This document shows positions 60,901-62,153 of a stretch of DNA of 64,000 nt, piece by piece. A program made the translations under genes and the position numbers. Origin of the DNA: Arion vulgaris (lineage: Eukaryota > Mollusca > Gastropoda > Stylommatophora > Arionidae); contig CM036754.1 of the NCBI GenBank assembly GCA_020796225.1, positions 44,328,420 to 44,392,419 on the forward strand, read 5' to 3'. The notes below the pieces were generated by a model that saw only the letters and a list, made by a program, of their open reading frames with translations, was not told where the DNA came from and made no database searches. Numbering within the stretch: the first letter of the stretch is position 1; the number at the start of each line of letters is the position of its first letter.

Positions 60901-61931
60901 TGCCTGCTTTGATATTCTTTGATCATTTCTTCTACGGTGTGCACAACATCTCTCCATCTTCTACTTTTGTAATGGTTGTTACTAAGGGTTGGCCAGACAT
61001 TTCTCTGATTTCATCACTTCTCCTGAATTCATCCCATTTTATGTTCATTATTTTTCACAGACATCTATTTCGAATGCATTCAACTTGCCTTCTATATCTT
61101 TAGTCATTTTCCAAATCTACGACATATGTTAGGATTGATGCAACATTGGAATTGAAAATAGTGAATTTAATTTTTAAGCTGTATAACTTGCTGTTCCATT
61201 TTATTTAGACTTTTAAAAGACTTTTATGAGATATACTAATCGCCGAGTGGTTACGGGCCCAAATTTGGAGTGTAAAGAATAGAACCACTGTTACCTGCCA
61301 TGGATGTCGTAAGAGCTGACTAAGGAAGTTTGGCTGAAATCGGATGCTTGTGTCCTAAACGTGTAGAAGTCTATGCGTTTAGGGGCCAACCAATGTGCAC
61401 TGTATACACGTTCTTGGCAAAGATCACAAATAGTGATTAAAATTGGTAGTAAAGAACGAATGCAAAGAAGAAGTAGTATGTGATCTGAGCCTAAAAGCGA
61501 TTATACATTGTGCCATTTGTGCGCCTACAAGTAGACCAGTACATCCAATTTCTGTGACACCTTTTTATTTTCTGAGGTAGCTTCCCTAGTTGCTACCTCA
61601 GTCACCTCTTACGACATGCCTTGTAGGCCACATTGTTACTATTCTTTGCTCCCTTTCGAGCCCCGGCAATACAAGAGCATGACTAATTCAATTCTGGTGT
61701 CAATTTATTGTTATGGTTTGCATGTCTTCTTGGTTGCTTCAGAAAGGCAGTTTTTGAATAGTGGTTTTGTTGGCCTTGAATTTTCCTTAAGCATTGTCAT
61801 GTAAGATGAGATTTTATGTTGTATTATTATTGTTGTTTCAGATCAACCAACAGAGAATGTGAGAGTTGGTTCTGGACATCCATCCATTATGAAGAAACGA
61901 GGCTATGAGCAGACTAATGGAGTGGACTCTG
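8266..61931 (+). CDS. MTA: MTA-family gene (NuRD subunit), partial locus, 15 exons
   Basis: Joined coding exons: 8266-8359, 31717-32033, 35732-35849, 40715-40820, 44290-44389, 45893-46081, 48230-48304, 48762-48820, 50183-50268, 51034-51150, 53325-53357, 55264-55325, 57700-57926, 59074-59247, 61842-61931. Known of the family: MTA proteins are scaffold subunits of the nuclear NuRD complex; ELM2-SANT binds and activates HDAC1/2, and C-terminal segments bind RBBP4/7. Seen: BAH, ELM2, SANT and GATA-finger segments in the order and with the residues of animal MTA1/2/3, about 615 residues in all. All introns have GT-AG ends and phases match at every junction except into the exon at 57700. The start codon, the N-terminal part of BAH and the C-terminal end are outside the window. 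The organism is unknown, so the symbol is given at family level only. Confidence 0.96.
8405..9020. repeat. Degenerate compound minisatellite
   Basis: Alternating words tctcaatgtatgtactatta and atgtagttttacttcttggt, in irregular order with many indels. Starts 45 bases after the MTA donor. The 82-residue open frame within it is a by-product. Confidence 0.9.
9022..9425 (+). mobile_element. LINE family B, 3' fragment
   Basis: Encodes [39 protein letters not shown], a stop after RRNDQ, then AKGSRKRD. Same block and 3' end (gcaggccctatgtaacg) as 55800-56285. This is the C-terminal end of a non-LTR polymerase; 5'-truncated. Confidence 0.85.
9430..10230. other. Intron, no feature recognised
   Basis: Short remnants of the tctcaatgtatgtta repeat to 9540, then unique-looking sequence. 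No exon-like block with splice sites and no inverted ends seen. Confidence 0.5.
10235..10870 (+). repeat. Dispersed repeat family D, interrupted by SINE-4
   Basis: The ordered words gtaggcgagatcgagttcct, aataaaatgtcagtcctgtg, gaaatttctcac, gagtttgtg and gtgtaatgatgagggtg are shared with 63600-63990. Other copies: 12735-12850 (-), 15750-15975 (-), 16690-16845 (+). No coding frame. Confidence 0.65.
10557..10803 (+). mobile_element. tRNA-derived SINE (SINE-4)
   Basis: The head tctctgtggctgggtggtta then cgcc resembles pol III box A, and gtgggtccgaatctg resembles box B. Flanked by imperfect target duplications agaaattggagca (10544-10556) and agaaattggaaca (10804-10816), so its edges inside repeat D are well set. 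The 102- and 123-residue open frames overlapping it are not genes. Confidence 0.75.
10905..11300 (-). mobile_element. LINE family B, 3' fragment
   Basis: The reverse complement of ttatgttacatatgtgacct through ttcaaatgcatt follows the 9022-9425 copy in order. Decayed. Confidence 0.7.
11310..12630. other. Intron, 1.3 kb without recognised features
   Basis: Minus-strand open frames at 11543-12075 (80-91 residues, overlapping in three frames) show no motif I recognise and lie in a C/T-rich stretch, which favours open frames by chance. 12300-12600 is AT-rich with short A runs. Confidence 0.45.
12735..12850 (-). repeat. Dispersed repeat family D fragment
   Basis: The reverse complement reads gctgaaatcttcttgtgtaa, gaaagatcggagc and gtgtaatgatgatggtg, as at 63870-63950. 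Confidence 0.6.
12903..13636. repeat. Minisatellite, 50-bp unit, about 15 copies
   Basis: The unit is gagttttgtcacctcagcag, ctttccgccatgctctcatt, gattttgtat. Copies from about 13340 to 13630 look identical; those from 12903 to 13340 carry single-base and 2-5-base deletions. The short frames on both strands are by-products. Confidence 0.95.
13640..14440. other. Intron, no feature recognised
   Basis: About 800 bases of AT-rich sequence. Nothing with splice-site context or inverted ends is seen. Confidence 0.5.
14441..14560. repeat. 57-bp tandem duplication
   Basis: The stretch caatcgtgaatgatatgaca, tacattcggccgggg, ttgacatgtcgc occurs twice in a row (14441 and 14498). Confidence 0.85.
14561..14660 (+). 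pseudogene. LINE RNase H fragment
   Basis: Encodes [18 protein letters not shown], the C-terminal RNase H signature (GNExADRLA) of non-LTR elements. About 30 residues survive. Confidence 0.6.
14760..14970 (+). mobile_element. LINE family C, 3' end
   Basis: Encodes [20 protein letters not shown] and then [14 protein letters not shown], the basic C-terminal end of a non-LTR polymerase, followed by ttctgctcaggaca. Best copy of family C in the window. Confidence 0.75.
15271..15512 (-). mobile_element. SINE-1 copy, full length
   Basis: Begins cttcttcgaacgctccatat (tail) and ends caccacacgggcg (head) on the + strand. Contains the core gcctcttacgacatg. Confidence 0.85.
15750..15975 (-). repeat. 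Dispersed repeat family D
   Basis: The reverse complement gives cgataaaacgtaggtcccga, ccatgacagagtaaaaccc and tagactgg, as at 16730-16845. Confidence 0.6.
16120..16280 (-). repeat. LINE family C 3' end, weak
   Basis: Starts catcatcatctt and has tgtcctgtacataactttgt, then tctctatcatagaccagaatg, in the same order as 6291-6470. Diverged. Confidence 0.45.
16690..16845 (+). repeat. Dispersed repeat family D
   Basis: Contains tgtaggcgaaatagagttcc, agacggacgataaaacg and gagcacgtaaaggaaccc, shared with 63640-63730. Confidence 0.65.
16850..17455. other. Intron, low-complexity stretches only
   Basis: A CT-rich run at 17166-17216 and a short TA run at 17291-17310. No gene or element recognised. Confidence 0.5.
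17458..17530 (+). repeat. tRNA-like sequence, probable SINE head
   Basis: The stretches ctagtggttagcataccgg (box A-like) and acgggtttgattctctgtt (box B-like) lie at tRNA spacing, but I see no proper acceptor stem pairing, so it looks like a decayed SINE head. Confidence 0.5.
17545..17800. repeat. Degenerate 22-bp tandem repeat
   Basis: Variants of catatttatgttggagagac, about eight irregular copies. Confidence 0.8.
17843..18097 (-). mobile_element. SINE-1 copy, full length
   Basis: Tail ttcttcttcaaacatatcga at the left, head ggccccggcaccacacgagc at the right. Imperfect flanks taacttgaa and taacgttgaa. Confidence 0.85.
18100..19360. other. Intron, no clear feature
   Basis: Contains a (GT)n run at 18396-18414 and a short (AT)n near 18663. 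A purine-rich stretch at 18418-18560 gives a 103-residue minus-strand frame of low complexity. No motif recognised. Confidence 0.45.
19370..19735 (+). pseudogene. LINE RNase H fragment (family E LINE)
   Basis: Encodes [15 protein letters not shown], the C-terminal RNase H motif of non-LTR elements. The following bases (aatctatcca, gtgtgtttaaccag, catgcataccctt, tatgggtctgcc) recur in order at 58745-58985. Confidence 0.65.
20195..21018. repeat. Minisatellite, 41-bp unit, about 20 copies
   Basis: The unit is tcgatacttttcttgatatc, aatggatgggacatattata, g. Irregular copies at 20260-20540, then about eleven apparently identical ones to 21010. Confidence 0.95.
21019..21604. other. Intron, no feature recognised
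   Basis: A short direct repeat, ttgtgcacatcaat(c/g)tgctgt, occurs at 21310 and 21360. Nothing else is recognised. Confidence 0.5.
21605..21950. repeat. Minisatellite, about 40-bp unit, 8-9 copies
   Basis: The unit is agatctcatccatgactata, gaaaagtttagtcagtagta, with many indels. Confidence 0.9.
21951..22310 (-). mobile_element. tRNA-like SINE family B, copy 1
   Basis: Right end on the minus strand: gacgcgatagtgtagtggct, agtgcc, a box A-like head. The body shares gttagactgacatttg and gatggaggatgtggtcaaca with 26100-26385. Confidence 0.6.
23501..23852. mobile_element. Solo-LTR-like repeat, copy 2, inserted in the GCR element
   Basis: Begins tgtcatagtcccacaggtgg; has ctctataagcagaag (TATA-like) and catgaataaaaac (polyadenylation-like). 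Flanked by cccatc on both sides (23495-23500, 23853-23858). GCR copy 2 lacks it, so this is a filled/empty-site comparison within the window. Confidence 0.65.
23976..23999. other. Conserved hairpin of the GCR element
   Basis: GGATTAGCG, loop CCAGCT, CGCTAATCC: a perfect 9-bp stem. Copy 2 at 35390-35411 has GATTAGTG/CACTAATC with the same loop. Confidence 0.75.
24041..24640. other. Intron, no feature recognised
   Basis: AT-rich, with a short TA-rich run near 24585-24615. Confidence 0.5.
24641..24815. repeat. Tandem repeat, about 30-bp unit, six copies
   Basis: Variants of gtctgtctggagagactgac, cacatacc. Confidence 0.85.
24816..25636. other. Intron, mostly unassigned
   Basis: A twice-occurring word cttcgg(a/t)tcggtgcca lies at about 25395 and 25423. 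No exon or mobile-element end is recognised. Confidence 0.45.
25641..25767. mobile_element. piggyBac-like MITE
   Basis: TTAA then CCCTTTC at the left; AAAAGGG then TTAT at the right (one changed base in the target word). 127 bp. Contains inner inverted words agtatactgg/ccagtata. Confidence 0.6.
25868..26092 (-). mobile_element. SINE-1 copy, head incomplete
   Basis: Tail cttcttcttcaaacaccccc; the core cctcttacgacatgccttg is present; the last ~35 bases of the head are missing or replaced. Confidence 0.8.
26100..26385 (-). mobile_element. tRNA-like SINE family B, copy 2
   Basis: The minus-strand head gagagccgcaataacatagt, ggttagtgc (box A-like) and aggatcaaattctac (box B-like). Body as at 21951. 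Confidence 0.65.
26490..28075 (+). pseudogene. LINE with RNase H, 5'-truncated, decayed
   Basis: The end of the reverse transcriptase is visible as HADDLVI (catalytic ADD at about 26520), then [24 protein letters not shown] residues. RNase H follows at about 27310-27690: IYTDGSS (Asp), [12 protein letters not shown] (Glu), LSVLQAT with DC before it (Asp), and [15 protein letters not shown]. Then a C-terminal stretch with [17 protein letters not shown], a Cys/His motif. Stops and frame shifts throughout. RNase H after RT is known from the I, Jockey-like and related groups of non-LTR elements; the exact clade cannot be set. Confidence 0.85.
28179..28396. mobile_element. piggyBac-like MITE, right end damaged
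   Basis: TTAA at 28175-28178, then CCCTTTAGCTGCTAAAG. The body matches the intact copy at 31000-31212; the last bases read gcgaaaggatag instead of gcgaaagggttaa. Confidence 0.8.
28600..29365. repeat. Minisatellite, 18-27-bp units
   Basis: Units of atctcagattgtaccactac with taat/taataat spacers, variable unit length. Long frames on both strands (up to 132 residues) come from unit lengths divisible by three. Confidence 0.95.
29366..29805. other. Intron, no feature recognised
   Basis: Unique-looking sequence between two minisatellites. Confidence 0.5.
29806..30170. repeat. Minisatellite, 23-bp unit, about 15 copies
   Basis: The unit is gagataaccagactagtgta, ctc, with shorter 18-bp variants (actgagataactagactaggt). 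Confidence 0.95.
30171..30995. other. Intron, AT-rich, no feature recognised
   Basis: From 30840 on, short words (gttactttagtttrtgcacata) start to recur loosely. Confidence 0.5.
31000..31212. mobile_element. piggyBac-like MITE, intact
   Basis: TTAA (30996-30999), CCCTTTAGCTGCT ... AGCAGCGAAAGGG, TTAA (31213-31216). The inverted ends agree at all but one position; 213 bp; no coding capacity. The TTAA target and CCC ends are the hallmark of the piggyBac superfamily. Confidence 0.88.
31225..31420. repeat. Degenerate tandem repeat
   Basis: Loose copies of ctgttactttagtgtgtctg, tgcacataaactt. Confidence 0.75.
31605..31686. repeat. (GATA)n/(GGAT)n microsatellite
   Basis: Ends 30 bases before the MTA exon at 31717. 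Confidence 0.9.
31717..32033 (+). CDS. MTA: MTA exon b: linker and second BAH part
   Basis: Acceptor acattcag, donor gtgagc. Enters in phase 1 and leaves in phase 0. The first ~55 residues are an acidic, Asn-rich variable linker (with [20 protein letters not shown] at its end), then [20 protein letters not shown] and [12 protein letters not shown], near identical to vertebrate MTA. The phase agrees with direct joining to the exon at 8359, though an intervening phase-neutral exon in the 23-kb intron cannot be excluded. Confidence 0.97.
32305..33050 (+). mobile_element. SINE-3 (tRNA-like), split by a LINE insertion
   Basis: The left part 32305-32350 (gcagtagtgagctcgatcac) and right part 32859-33050 (tacctggttccaactccacg, cagtttggaagca, tgtggttgatggtgacatcc) are continuous in the copy at 51484-51726. 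The words gcagtagtgagc and cctggttcc resemble boxes A and B. Confidence 0.75.
32351..32848 (-). mobile_element. LINE 3' fragment inserted into SINE-3
   Basis: Flanked by aacctaagag on both sides (32341-32350, 32849-32858), a 10-bp target duplication. On the minus strand it encodes [18 protein letters not shown], a C-terminal non-LTR polymerase motif, and ends in a GAA tail (cttcttcttctt at the left). 5'-truncated to 498 bp. Confidence 0.8.
33060..33880. other. Intron, no feature recognised
   Basis: 33480-33850 is less AT-rich than its surroundings and has two short frames (70 residues each, opposite strands) without known motifs. Confidence 0.45.
33881..33963. other. Imperfect inverted repeat, hairpin-like
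   Basis: The outer arms acatggcgggaatgcg and cgcattccgccattgt pair with one bulge; the inner arms ttcagaatca and tgactctgaa pair with one mismatch. Confidence 0.6.
34100..34471. repeat. Minisatellite, 57-bp unit, 6-7 copies
   Basis: The unit is tgataatgaaactccaagaa, tgcattgatttcttttctga, gccatcttctttagttc. A leftover piece of a unit resumes at 35447, beyond the GCR element. Confidence 0.93.
34483..35446 (+). mobile_element. Unclassified GC-rich element (GCR), copy 2
   Basis: Uninterrupted copy, 964 bp, from ctctctctcgcgatcgttct to gcgcctttgaccc. Flanked by gctctggttat (34472-34482) and gctctgattat (35447-35457), an 11-bp duplication of minisatellite sequence. TATA-like gatatataaac at 34532. 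Same internal block repeat as copy 1 (about 34645 and 34825). The overlapping frames of 60-164 residues differ between copies and are not conserved, so I call no gene. Confidence 0.72.
35390..35411. other. Conserved hairpin of the GCR element, copy 2
   Basis: GATTAGTG, loop CCAGCT, CACTAATC. Compared with copy 1 the C-G pair is T-A, with pairing kept. Confidence 0.75.
35507..35668 (-). mobile_element. SINE-1 copy, head missing
   Basis: Tail ttcttcttctaacactctat, body to gactaggtagcttccc, then the sequence departs before the core. Confidence 0.8.
35732..35849 (+). CDS. MTA: MTA exon c: end of BAH, start of ELM2
   Basis: Acceptor tctgttgcag, donor gtaggt. Phase 0 to phase 1. Encodes [20 protein letters not shown] then [12 protein letters not shown], almost identical to human MTA1 ([20 protein letters not shown]). 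The donor at 35850 was chosen over gtaaat at 35854 because only it keeps phase with exon d. Confidence 0.96.
36105..36290. repeat. Dispersed repeat family E, copy 3
   Basis: Contains atatagttttacaaagtaca, acatttcaacc, aagcaaatg and gacatatacagtcggacaat, in the order of 760-1035. Confidence 0.6.
36291..36510 (-). pseudogene. LINE C-terminal scrap
   Basis: The minus strand encodes [18 protein letters not shown], matching the C-terminal end of the minus-strand LINE at 52391 ([18 protein letters not shown]). Confidence 0.65.
36545..37087 (+). pseudogene. LINE reverse-transcriptase fragment
   Basis: Encodes [20 protein letters not shown] then [10 protein letters not shown], the finger region of a non-LTR reverse transcriptase (family consensus IPIYKKGD..SYRPISLxS). 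Stops follow. A different lineage from the LINE inserted just downstream. Confidence 0.75.
37440..38203 (+). pseudogene. AP-type endonuclease domain of the LINE
   Basis: Motifs in order: IGTWNVRSM (37447), [10 protein letters not shown], then after a frame shift near 37640 [13 protein letters not shown], then CYAPTND (37771), [11 protein letters not shown] (about 37868), [10 protein letters not shown] and [15 protein letters not shown] at 38145-38190. These are the catalytic Asn, Glu, Asp and His blocks of APE-type LINE endonucleases. Stops at 37766 and around 37940 break the frame. Confidence 0.88.
38290..39740 (+). pseudogene. Reverse transcriptase of the LINE
   Basis: A basic coiled stretch at 38390-38600, then [17 protein letters not shown] (38850). 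Frame breaks lie near 38750, 38895 and 39175. Motif A is [12 protein letters not shown] (39266-39301), motif [14 protein letters not shown] (about 39440), motif [10 protein letters not shown] (39571-39597, catalytic ADD). Missing bases in A and G runs near 39706-39735, compared with 58376-58400, shift the frame at its end. Confidence 0.9.
39767..40285 (+). pseudogene. C-terminal domain of the LINE
   Basis: Encodes [35 protein letters not shown] and [16 protein letters not shown], then a basic tail. This domain is common to several non-LTR groups and its biochemical role is unclear. Confidence 0.85.
40715..40820 (+). CDS. MTA: MTA exon d: ELM2
   Basis: Acceptor tctgttgtcag, donor gtaagt. Phase 1 to phase 2. 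Encodes [20 protein letters not shown] then QIIAR, aligned with human WEAHNPLTDKQIDQFLVVAR. Confidence 0.95.
41053..41188. mobile_element. piggyBac-like MITE
   Basis: TTAA (41049-41052), CTCCTTGTGGACC ... GGCCCATTAGGTG, TTAA (41189-41192). The inverted ends are imperfect. A left half is found at 8069. Confidence 0.65.
41243..41496 (-). mobile_element. SINE-1 copy, full length
   Basis: Tail tcttcttcgaccgctccata, head ccccggcaccacacgggcg. Confidence 0.85.
41525..41712 (-). mobile_element. tRNA-like SINE-5, copy 1
   Basis: Shares gcattttcagaccttagggt, gcaggaggta, agggccacttcctttc and ctaatacgtcccac with 46396-46605. The minus-strand head gtgggacgtattagctta, then atgttcgatcatcg, resembles boxes A and B. 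Confidence 0.6.
41926..42170 (-). mobile_element. SINE-1 copy
   Basis: Tail cttcttcaaacgcttcatat, head gggatccgacaacacactgg (diverged). Confidence 0.82.
42240..42605 (-). mobile_element. LINE family F, 3' fragment, copy 2
   Basis: Minus strand: [43 protein letters not shown]. Counterpart of 5905-6290. Confidence 0.65.
42747..43215. repeat. 230-bp tandem duplication
   Basis: cattagttgcttgagttt starts both halves (42747, 42977); acaagaataaacatc, tagcgaatc.agagaatc and acttgtatgatgtgtcctgtg recur in order. Confidence 0.85.
43216..44289. other. Intron, no feature recognised
   Basis: The minus-strand frame 43699-44034 (111 residues) is hydrophobic but has no recognised motif or splice context. 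The polypyrimidine tract of the next acceptor is a pure T run at 44269-44282. Confidence 0.5.
44290..44389 (+). CDS. MTA: MTA exon e: ELM2 core
   Basis: Acceptor ttattgcag, donor gtgagt. Phase 2 to phase 0. Encodes [11 protein letters not shown] then [18 protein letters not shown], identical or nearly so to vertebrate MTA1. ELM2 dimerises and wraps HDAC1/2 in NuRD. Confidence 0.97.
44390..44876. other. Intron, no feature recognised
   Basis: AT-rich. The 72-residue frame at 44354 is a read-through of the preceding exon. Confidence 0.55.
44877..45660 (-). mobile_element. LINE family A, 3' fragment, split by an unknown insertion
   Basis: Minus strand: 45559-45660 encodes the region around TNEEF/RQIPAEN, and 44877-45120 the basic end plus a ggtgaagaaga tail. 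The two parts join in the 1450-2455 copy. Confidence 0.7.
45121..45558. mobile_element. Unclassified insertion in the LINE fragment
   Basis: About 435 bp between two copies of a gtgtgtcct word, at the point where the LINE is interrupted. Contains two nearby copies of ccttcagtct (45420, 45440). No coding motif and no second copy seen here. Confidence 0.45.
45893..46081 (+). CDS. MTA: MTA exon f: end of ELM2, start of SANT
   Basis: Acceptor tatgtgcag, donor gtaagt. Phase 0 to 0, 63 codons. Encodes [40 protein letters not shown] and [20 protein letters not shown]. The last is the first SANT helices. Strongly conserved. Confidence 0.98.
46140..46395 (-). pseudogene. LINE C-terminal fragment
   Basis: The minus strand in shifted frames gives [13 protein letters not shown] and [19 protein letters not shown] residues (Cys/His motif), as at 27900 and 46800. 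Confidence 0.65.
46396..46605 (-). mobile_element. tRNA-like SINE-5, copy 2
   Basis: Minus-strand head agtgggacagattagctgac and gggttgtgaactcaaatcc; body as at 41525. Confidence 0.6.
46610..47245 (-). pseudogene. LINE RNase H and Cys/His C-terminus
   Basis: Minus strand: [20 protein letters not shown] (RNase H Asp block; 47222-47040), then [20 protein letters not shown] and [20 protein letters not shown] (46996-46730). Same lineage as 26490-28075. Confidence 0.85.
47277..47527 (-). mobile_element. SINE-1 copy
   Basis: Tail gcttcgaatactccatatcg, head gcagcccggcaacgcaca (diverged). Core reads cacctcctacgataggcctt. Confidence 0.82.
47545..48025 (+). pseudogene. LINE C-terminal fragment (RTE-like)
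   Basis: Encodes [32 protein letters not shown] and [13 protein letters not shown], a C-terminal block typical of many invertebrate non-LTR elements. Ends in a TGAT tail (ttgattgattgact). Confidence 0.8.
48230..48304 (+). CDS. MTA: MTA exon g: SANT
   Basis: Acceptor tttctccag, donor gtaggt. Phase 0 to 0, 25 codons. Encodes [20 protein letters not shown] then RYVQQ, the SANT third helix. Confidence 0.97.
48425..48545. repeat. 31-bp tandem repeat, about three copies
   Basis: The unit is cctgttcacattgtctatgt, tctatgcattc. Confidence 0.85.
48762..48820 (+). CDS. MTA: MTA exon h: after SANT
   Basis: Acceptor gctttcag, donor gtgagt. Phase 0 to 2. Encodes [19 protein letters not shown]; human has [19 protein letters not shown]. 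Confidence 0.97.
49080..49740 (+). pseudogene. LINE fragments: C-terminus and RNase H
   Basis: [20 protein letters not shown] (49110-49170) matches the C-terminal block at 52391. A separate piece at 49380-49450 encodes [15 protein letters not shown] (RNase H motif). The order suggests two joined remnants. Confidence 0.65.
49750..50006 (+). mobile_element. SINE-1 copy with clean target duplication
   Basis: Flanked by gcaaatgga (49741-49749 and 50007-50015). Head tcgcctgtgtggtgccgggg, core gcatgtcataagaagcaact, body gcgcataactggcactgcg, tail gataagaaga. It defines both SINE-1 ends. Confidence 0.9.
50056..50092. repeat. (AT)n microsatellite
   Basis: About 37 bases of AT, shortly before the MTA exon at 50183. 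Confidence 0.95.
50183..50268 (+). CDS. MTA: MTA exon i: linker and first half of GATA finger
   Basis: Acceptor catctgttag, donor gtaagt. Phase 2 to 1. A variable linker ([17 protein letters not shown]), then GRACESCY, the first Cys pair (C-x2-C) of the GATA-type finger. Confidence 0.95.
50600..50800 (-). mobile_element. LINE family B, 3' end
   Basis: The right-to-left 3' end gttatacattacatatg/ggtctgcaagtaatttctcc matches 60720-60760. Only the last ~190 bases are recognisable. Confidence 0.65.
51034..51150 (+). CDS. MTA: MTA exon j: second half of GATA finger
   Basis: Acceptor ttcctatttag, donor gtatgt. Phase 1 to 1. Encodes [20 protein letters not shown], then [21 protein letters not shown] carries the second Cys pair. 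The arrangement is that of MTA proteins and, more loosely, GATA factors (LCNAC). Confidence 0.97.
51205..51380 (-). mobile_element. LINE family C, 3' end
   Basis: gtcctgagtttctctcatag, ctctgcggctgtcatgctca and aatcatcagtcacatcctga match the reverse complement of 14820-14940. Confidence 0.7.
51385..51909. mobile_element. MITE with CAGGGTGTTC-type ends, carrying SINE-3
   Basis: CAGGACGTTCAAGATAAAAG ... CTTTTATCTTGAACACCCTG between TA words (51383-51384, 51910-51911). Without the SINE and its duplicated target it is about 270 bp, like 3124-3380. Confidence 0.85.
51484..51726 (+). mobile_element. SINE-3 (tRNA-like), complete
   Basis: Flanked by ataggtcaagtg (51472-51483 and 51727-51738). 243 bp. 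Head tgagcatctgtagcttaagc, ggtagtgagc, then cctggttcaaacaatctgg (box B-like). End gatatgccacgattttc. Confidence 0.85.
52391..52890 (-). pseudogene. LINE C-terminus
   Basis: Open over 164 codons on the minus strand. [35 protein letters not shown] (Cys/His motif), [14 protein letters not shown] and [11 protein letters not shown] form the end of an RNase H-type LINE. No start or upstream domain is present, so this is a fragment, not a gene. Confidence 0.8.
53325..53357 (+). CDS. MTA: MTA exon k: 33-bp micro-exon
   Basis: Acceptor cttcatttcag, donor gtttgt. Phase 1 to 1. Encodes [10 protein letters not shown]; human MTA1 reads GERPGPN after the same MPTRxDG. Its place between exons j and l and the shared phase support it despite its size. 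Confidence 0.88.
53480..54164 (+). mobile_element. 5'-truncated LINE with TAAC tail
   Basis: Flanked by agttactcaatatgta (53464-53479 and 54165-54180), a 16-bp target duplication. Encodes [32 protein letters not shown] and [20 protein letters not shown], then [10 protein letters not shown] in a second frame. 3' tail (CTAA)n. Confidence 0.9.
54165..54430 (+). pseudogene. Older LINE remnant hosting the previous insertion
   Basis: Encodes [17 protein letters not shown], then in shifted frames residues resembling TGKIEGxRSRGRQRE and LTSWHK, a C-terminal non-LTR end. Parts before 53464 belong to it. Confidence 0.55.
54883..54971. repeat. (AT)n microsatellite
   Basis: About 89 bases of AT. Confidence 0.97.
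55264..55325 (+). CDS. MTA: MTA exon l: first half of a C2H2 finger
   Basis: Acceptor tctaaattcag, donor gtgagt. Phase 1 to 0. Encodes [20 protein letters not shown] then K. C-x4-C followed by GK is the start of a C2H2 zinc finger whose His half is in exon m. From general memory, some invertebrate MTA proteins have such a finger here, while vertebrate MTA1 does not show it. Confidence 0.82.
55544..55790 (-). mobile_element. SINE-2 copy with clean target duplication
   Basis: Flanked by catgtatat (55535-55543 and 55791-55799). Minus-strand head acgccgagtggttaccgggg, core gcatgtcataagaggtgact, body atcggatgcacatgtcc, tail gcaaagaag. The head gccgagtggtta resembles tRNA box A. Confidence 0.9.
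55800..56285 (+). mobile_element. LINE family B, 3' fragment (best copy)
   Basis: [60 protein letters not shown] and SRKRD, then a stop. After it, [16 protein letters not shown]. 3' end gcacgagaagaactattatg. Confidence 0.87.
56286..57570. other. Intron, no feature recognised
   Basis: A G-rich stretch at 56333-56380 and a T run near 56640. Nothing else is recognised. Confidence 0.5.
57575..57690. repeat. 43-bp tandem repeat, three copies, next to an MTA acceptor
   Basis: tgttgtcaggaatttaagta, attttccatgttttacg, three times. The last copy runs into the acceptor tct tttcag at 57699. Confidence 0.88.
57700..57926 (+). CDS. MTA: MTA exon m: second half of C2H2 finger and RBBP4-binding-like region; disrupted
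   Basis: Acceptor tcttttcag, donor gtaagt (leaves in phase 1). Read in phase 0 from exon l it begins TAG TTC AAG TTG T AAG GCT. Ignoring one T at 57712, the frame gives [15 protein letters not shown], so Cys-x4-Cys-x12-His-x4-His spans exons l and m. The first codon is TAG where a Glu would be usual. The acceptor is CAGTAG; using the second AG removes the stop but not the shift. After it: [32 protein letters not shown] and [10 protein letters not shown], aligned with human KTRQAF...TKLTRIARRLCREIL, a region reported to bind RBBP4. Length 227 is one base over what the phases need. Confidence 0.88.
58009..58733 (+). mobile_element. Internal fragment of LINE family A
   Basis: Nearly identical to 39349-40072, with scattered single-base differences by eye. 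Open from 58045 to 58425 ([22 protein letters not shown]), then shifted. It lacks the 5' part and also the 3' end, and no flanking duplication is seen. Confidence 0.9.
58740..58985 (+). repeat. Family E LINE scrap
   Basis: gttgaatctatccagcgatt, gtgtgtttaaccaggga, catgcataccctttaaca and ctatgggtctgcc parallel 19530-19730. Confidence 0.6.
59074..59247 (+). CDS. MTA: MTA exon n: C-terminal region
   Basis: Acceptor aatatttcag, donor gtaagt. Phase 1 to 1, about 58 codons. Encodes [17 protein letters not shown], then [20 protein letters not shown]. The first residues continue the KxEC motif of exon m. IKQE fits the psi-K-x-E sumoylation consensus. This part is less conserved between animals; the call rests on splice phase and position. 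Confidence 0.88.
59326..60705. mobile_element. piggyBac-like element, 1380 bp, non-autonomous
   Basis: TTAA (59322-59325), CCCTCTCATTCCT ... AGGAATGAGAGGG, TTAA (60706-60709): perfect 13-bp inverted ends. The inside has frames of 60-117 residues (59615-59968 is Cys-rich, with [15 protein letters not shown] and CTYPYCPHG), but no piggyBac transposase that I recognise. The interior could be decayed transposase, captured DNA or both. Confidence 0.82.
60716..61205 (-). mobile_element. LINE family B, 3' fragment
   Basis: The reverse complement follows 55800-56285 for its whole length (acatatgttaggattgatg..aaatgatcaaagaatatc..tgtaacgtataatgg). Lies just beyond the TTAA element. Confidence 0.85.
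61241..61472 (+). mobile_element. SINE-2 copy, tail-to-tail with SINE-1
   Basis: Head cgccgagtggttacgggccc, core ggatgtcgtaagagctgact, tail gcaaagaagaag. Confidence 0.85.
61473..61677 (-). mobile_element. SINE-1 copy, tail truncated
   Basis: Starts in the body (tatgtgatctgagcctaaaa) directly at the SINE-2 tail; head cgagccccggcaatacaagagc. Confidence 0.8.
61842..61931 (+). CDS. MTA: MTA exon o: C-terminal KRxYEQ motif
   Basis: Acceptor ttgtttcag, donor gtatga. Phase 1 to 1. Encodes [20 protein letters not shown] then TNGVDS; human MTA1 reads ILGKRSYEQHNGVDG. The donor is weaker than the others. No later MTA exon is recognised up to 64000. Confidence 0.93.
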
Positions 61932-62004
61932 GTATGACATTTTCCTTTCTGGATACTCTCAGTGCAACATAGATAATCTATTAGATCTGTACATTTCTTC
62001 TATT

Positions 62005-62085
62005 ATTTGTTTGTTTGTGATTGTTCTTATCAACCATATTAATCAATTTTTGTGATATGTTTGATCTTAGCCAAGAACAACTAGA
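62005..62085 (-). mobile_element. SINE-2 fragment (tail side)
   Basis: tgattgttcttatcaaccat, attaatcaatttttgtgata, tgtttgatcttagccaagaa. Confidence 0.7.
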
Positions 62086-62153
62086 TGTCGCGCCTCCATT
62101 TGTAGTCCCCAACATGTAGGTGAATCTGAAATTTTTGGCCTATCTTCTATTAT

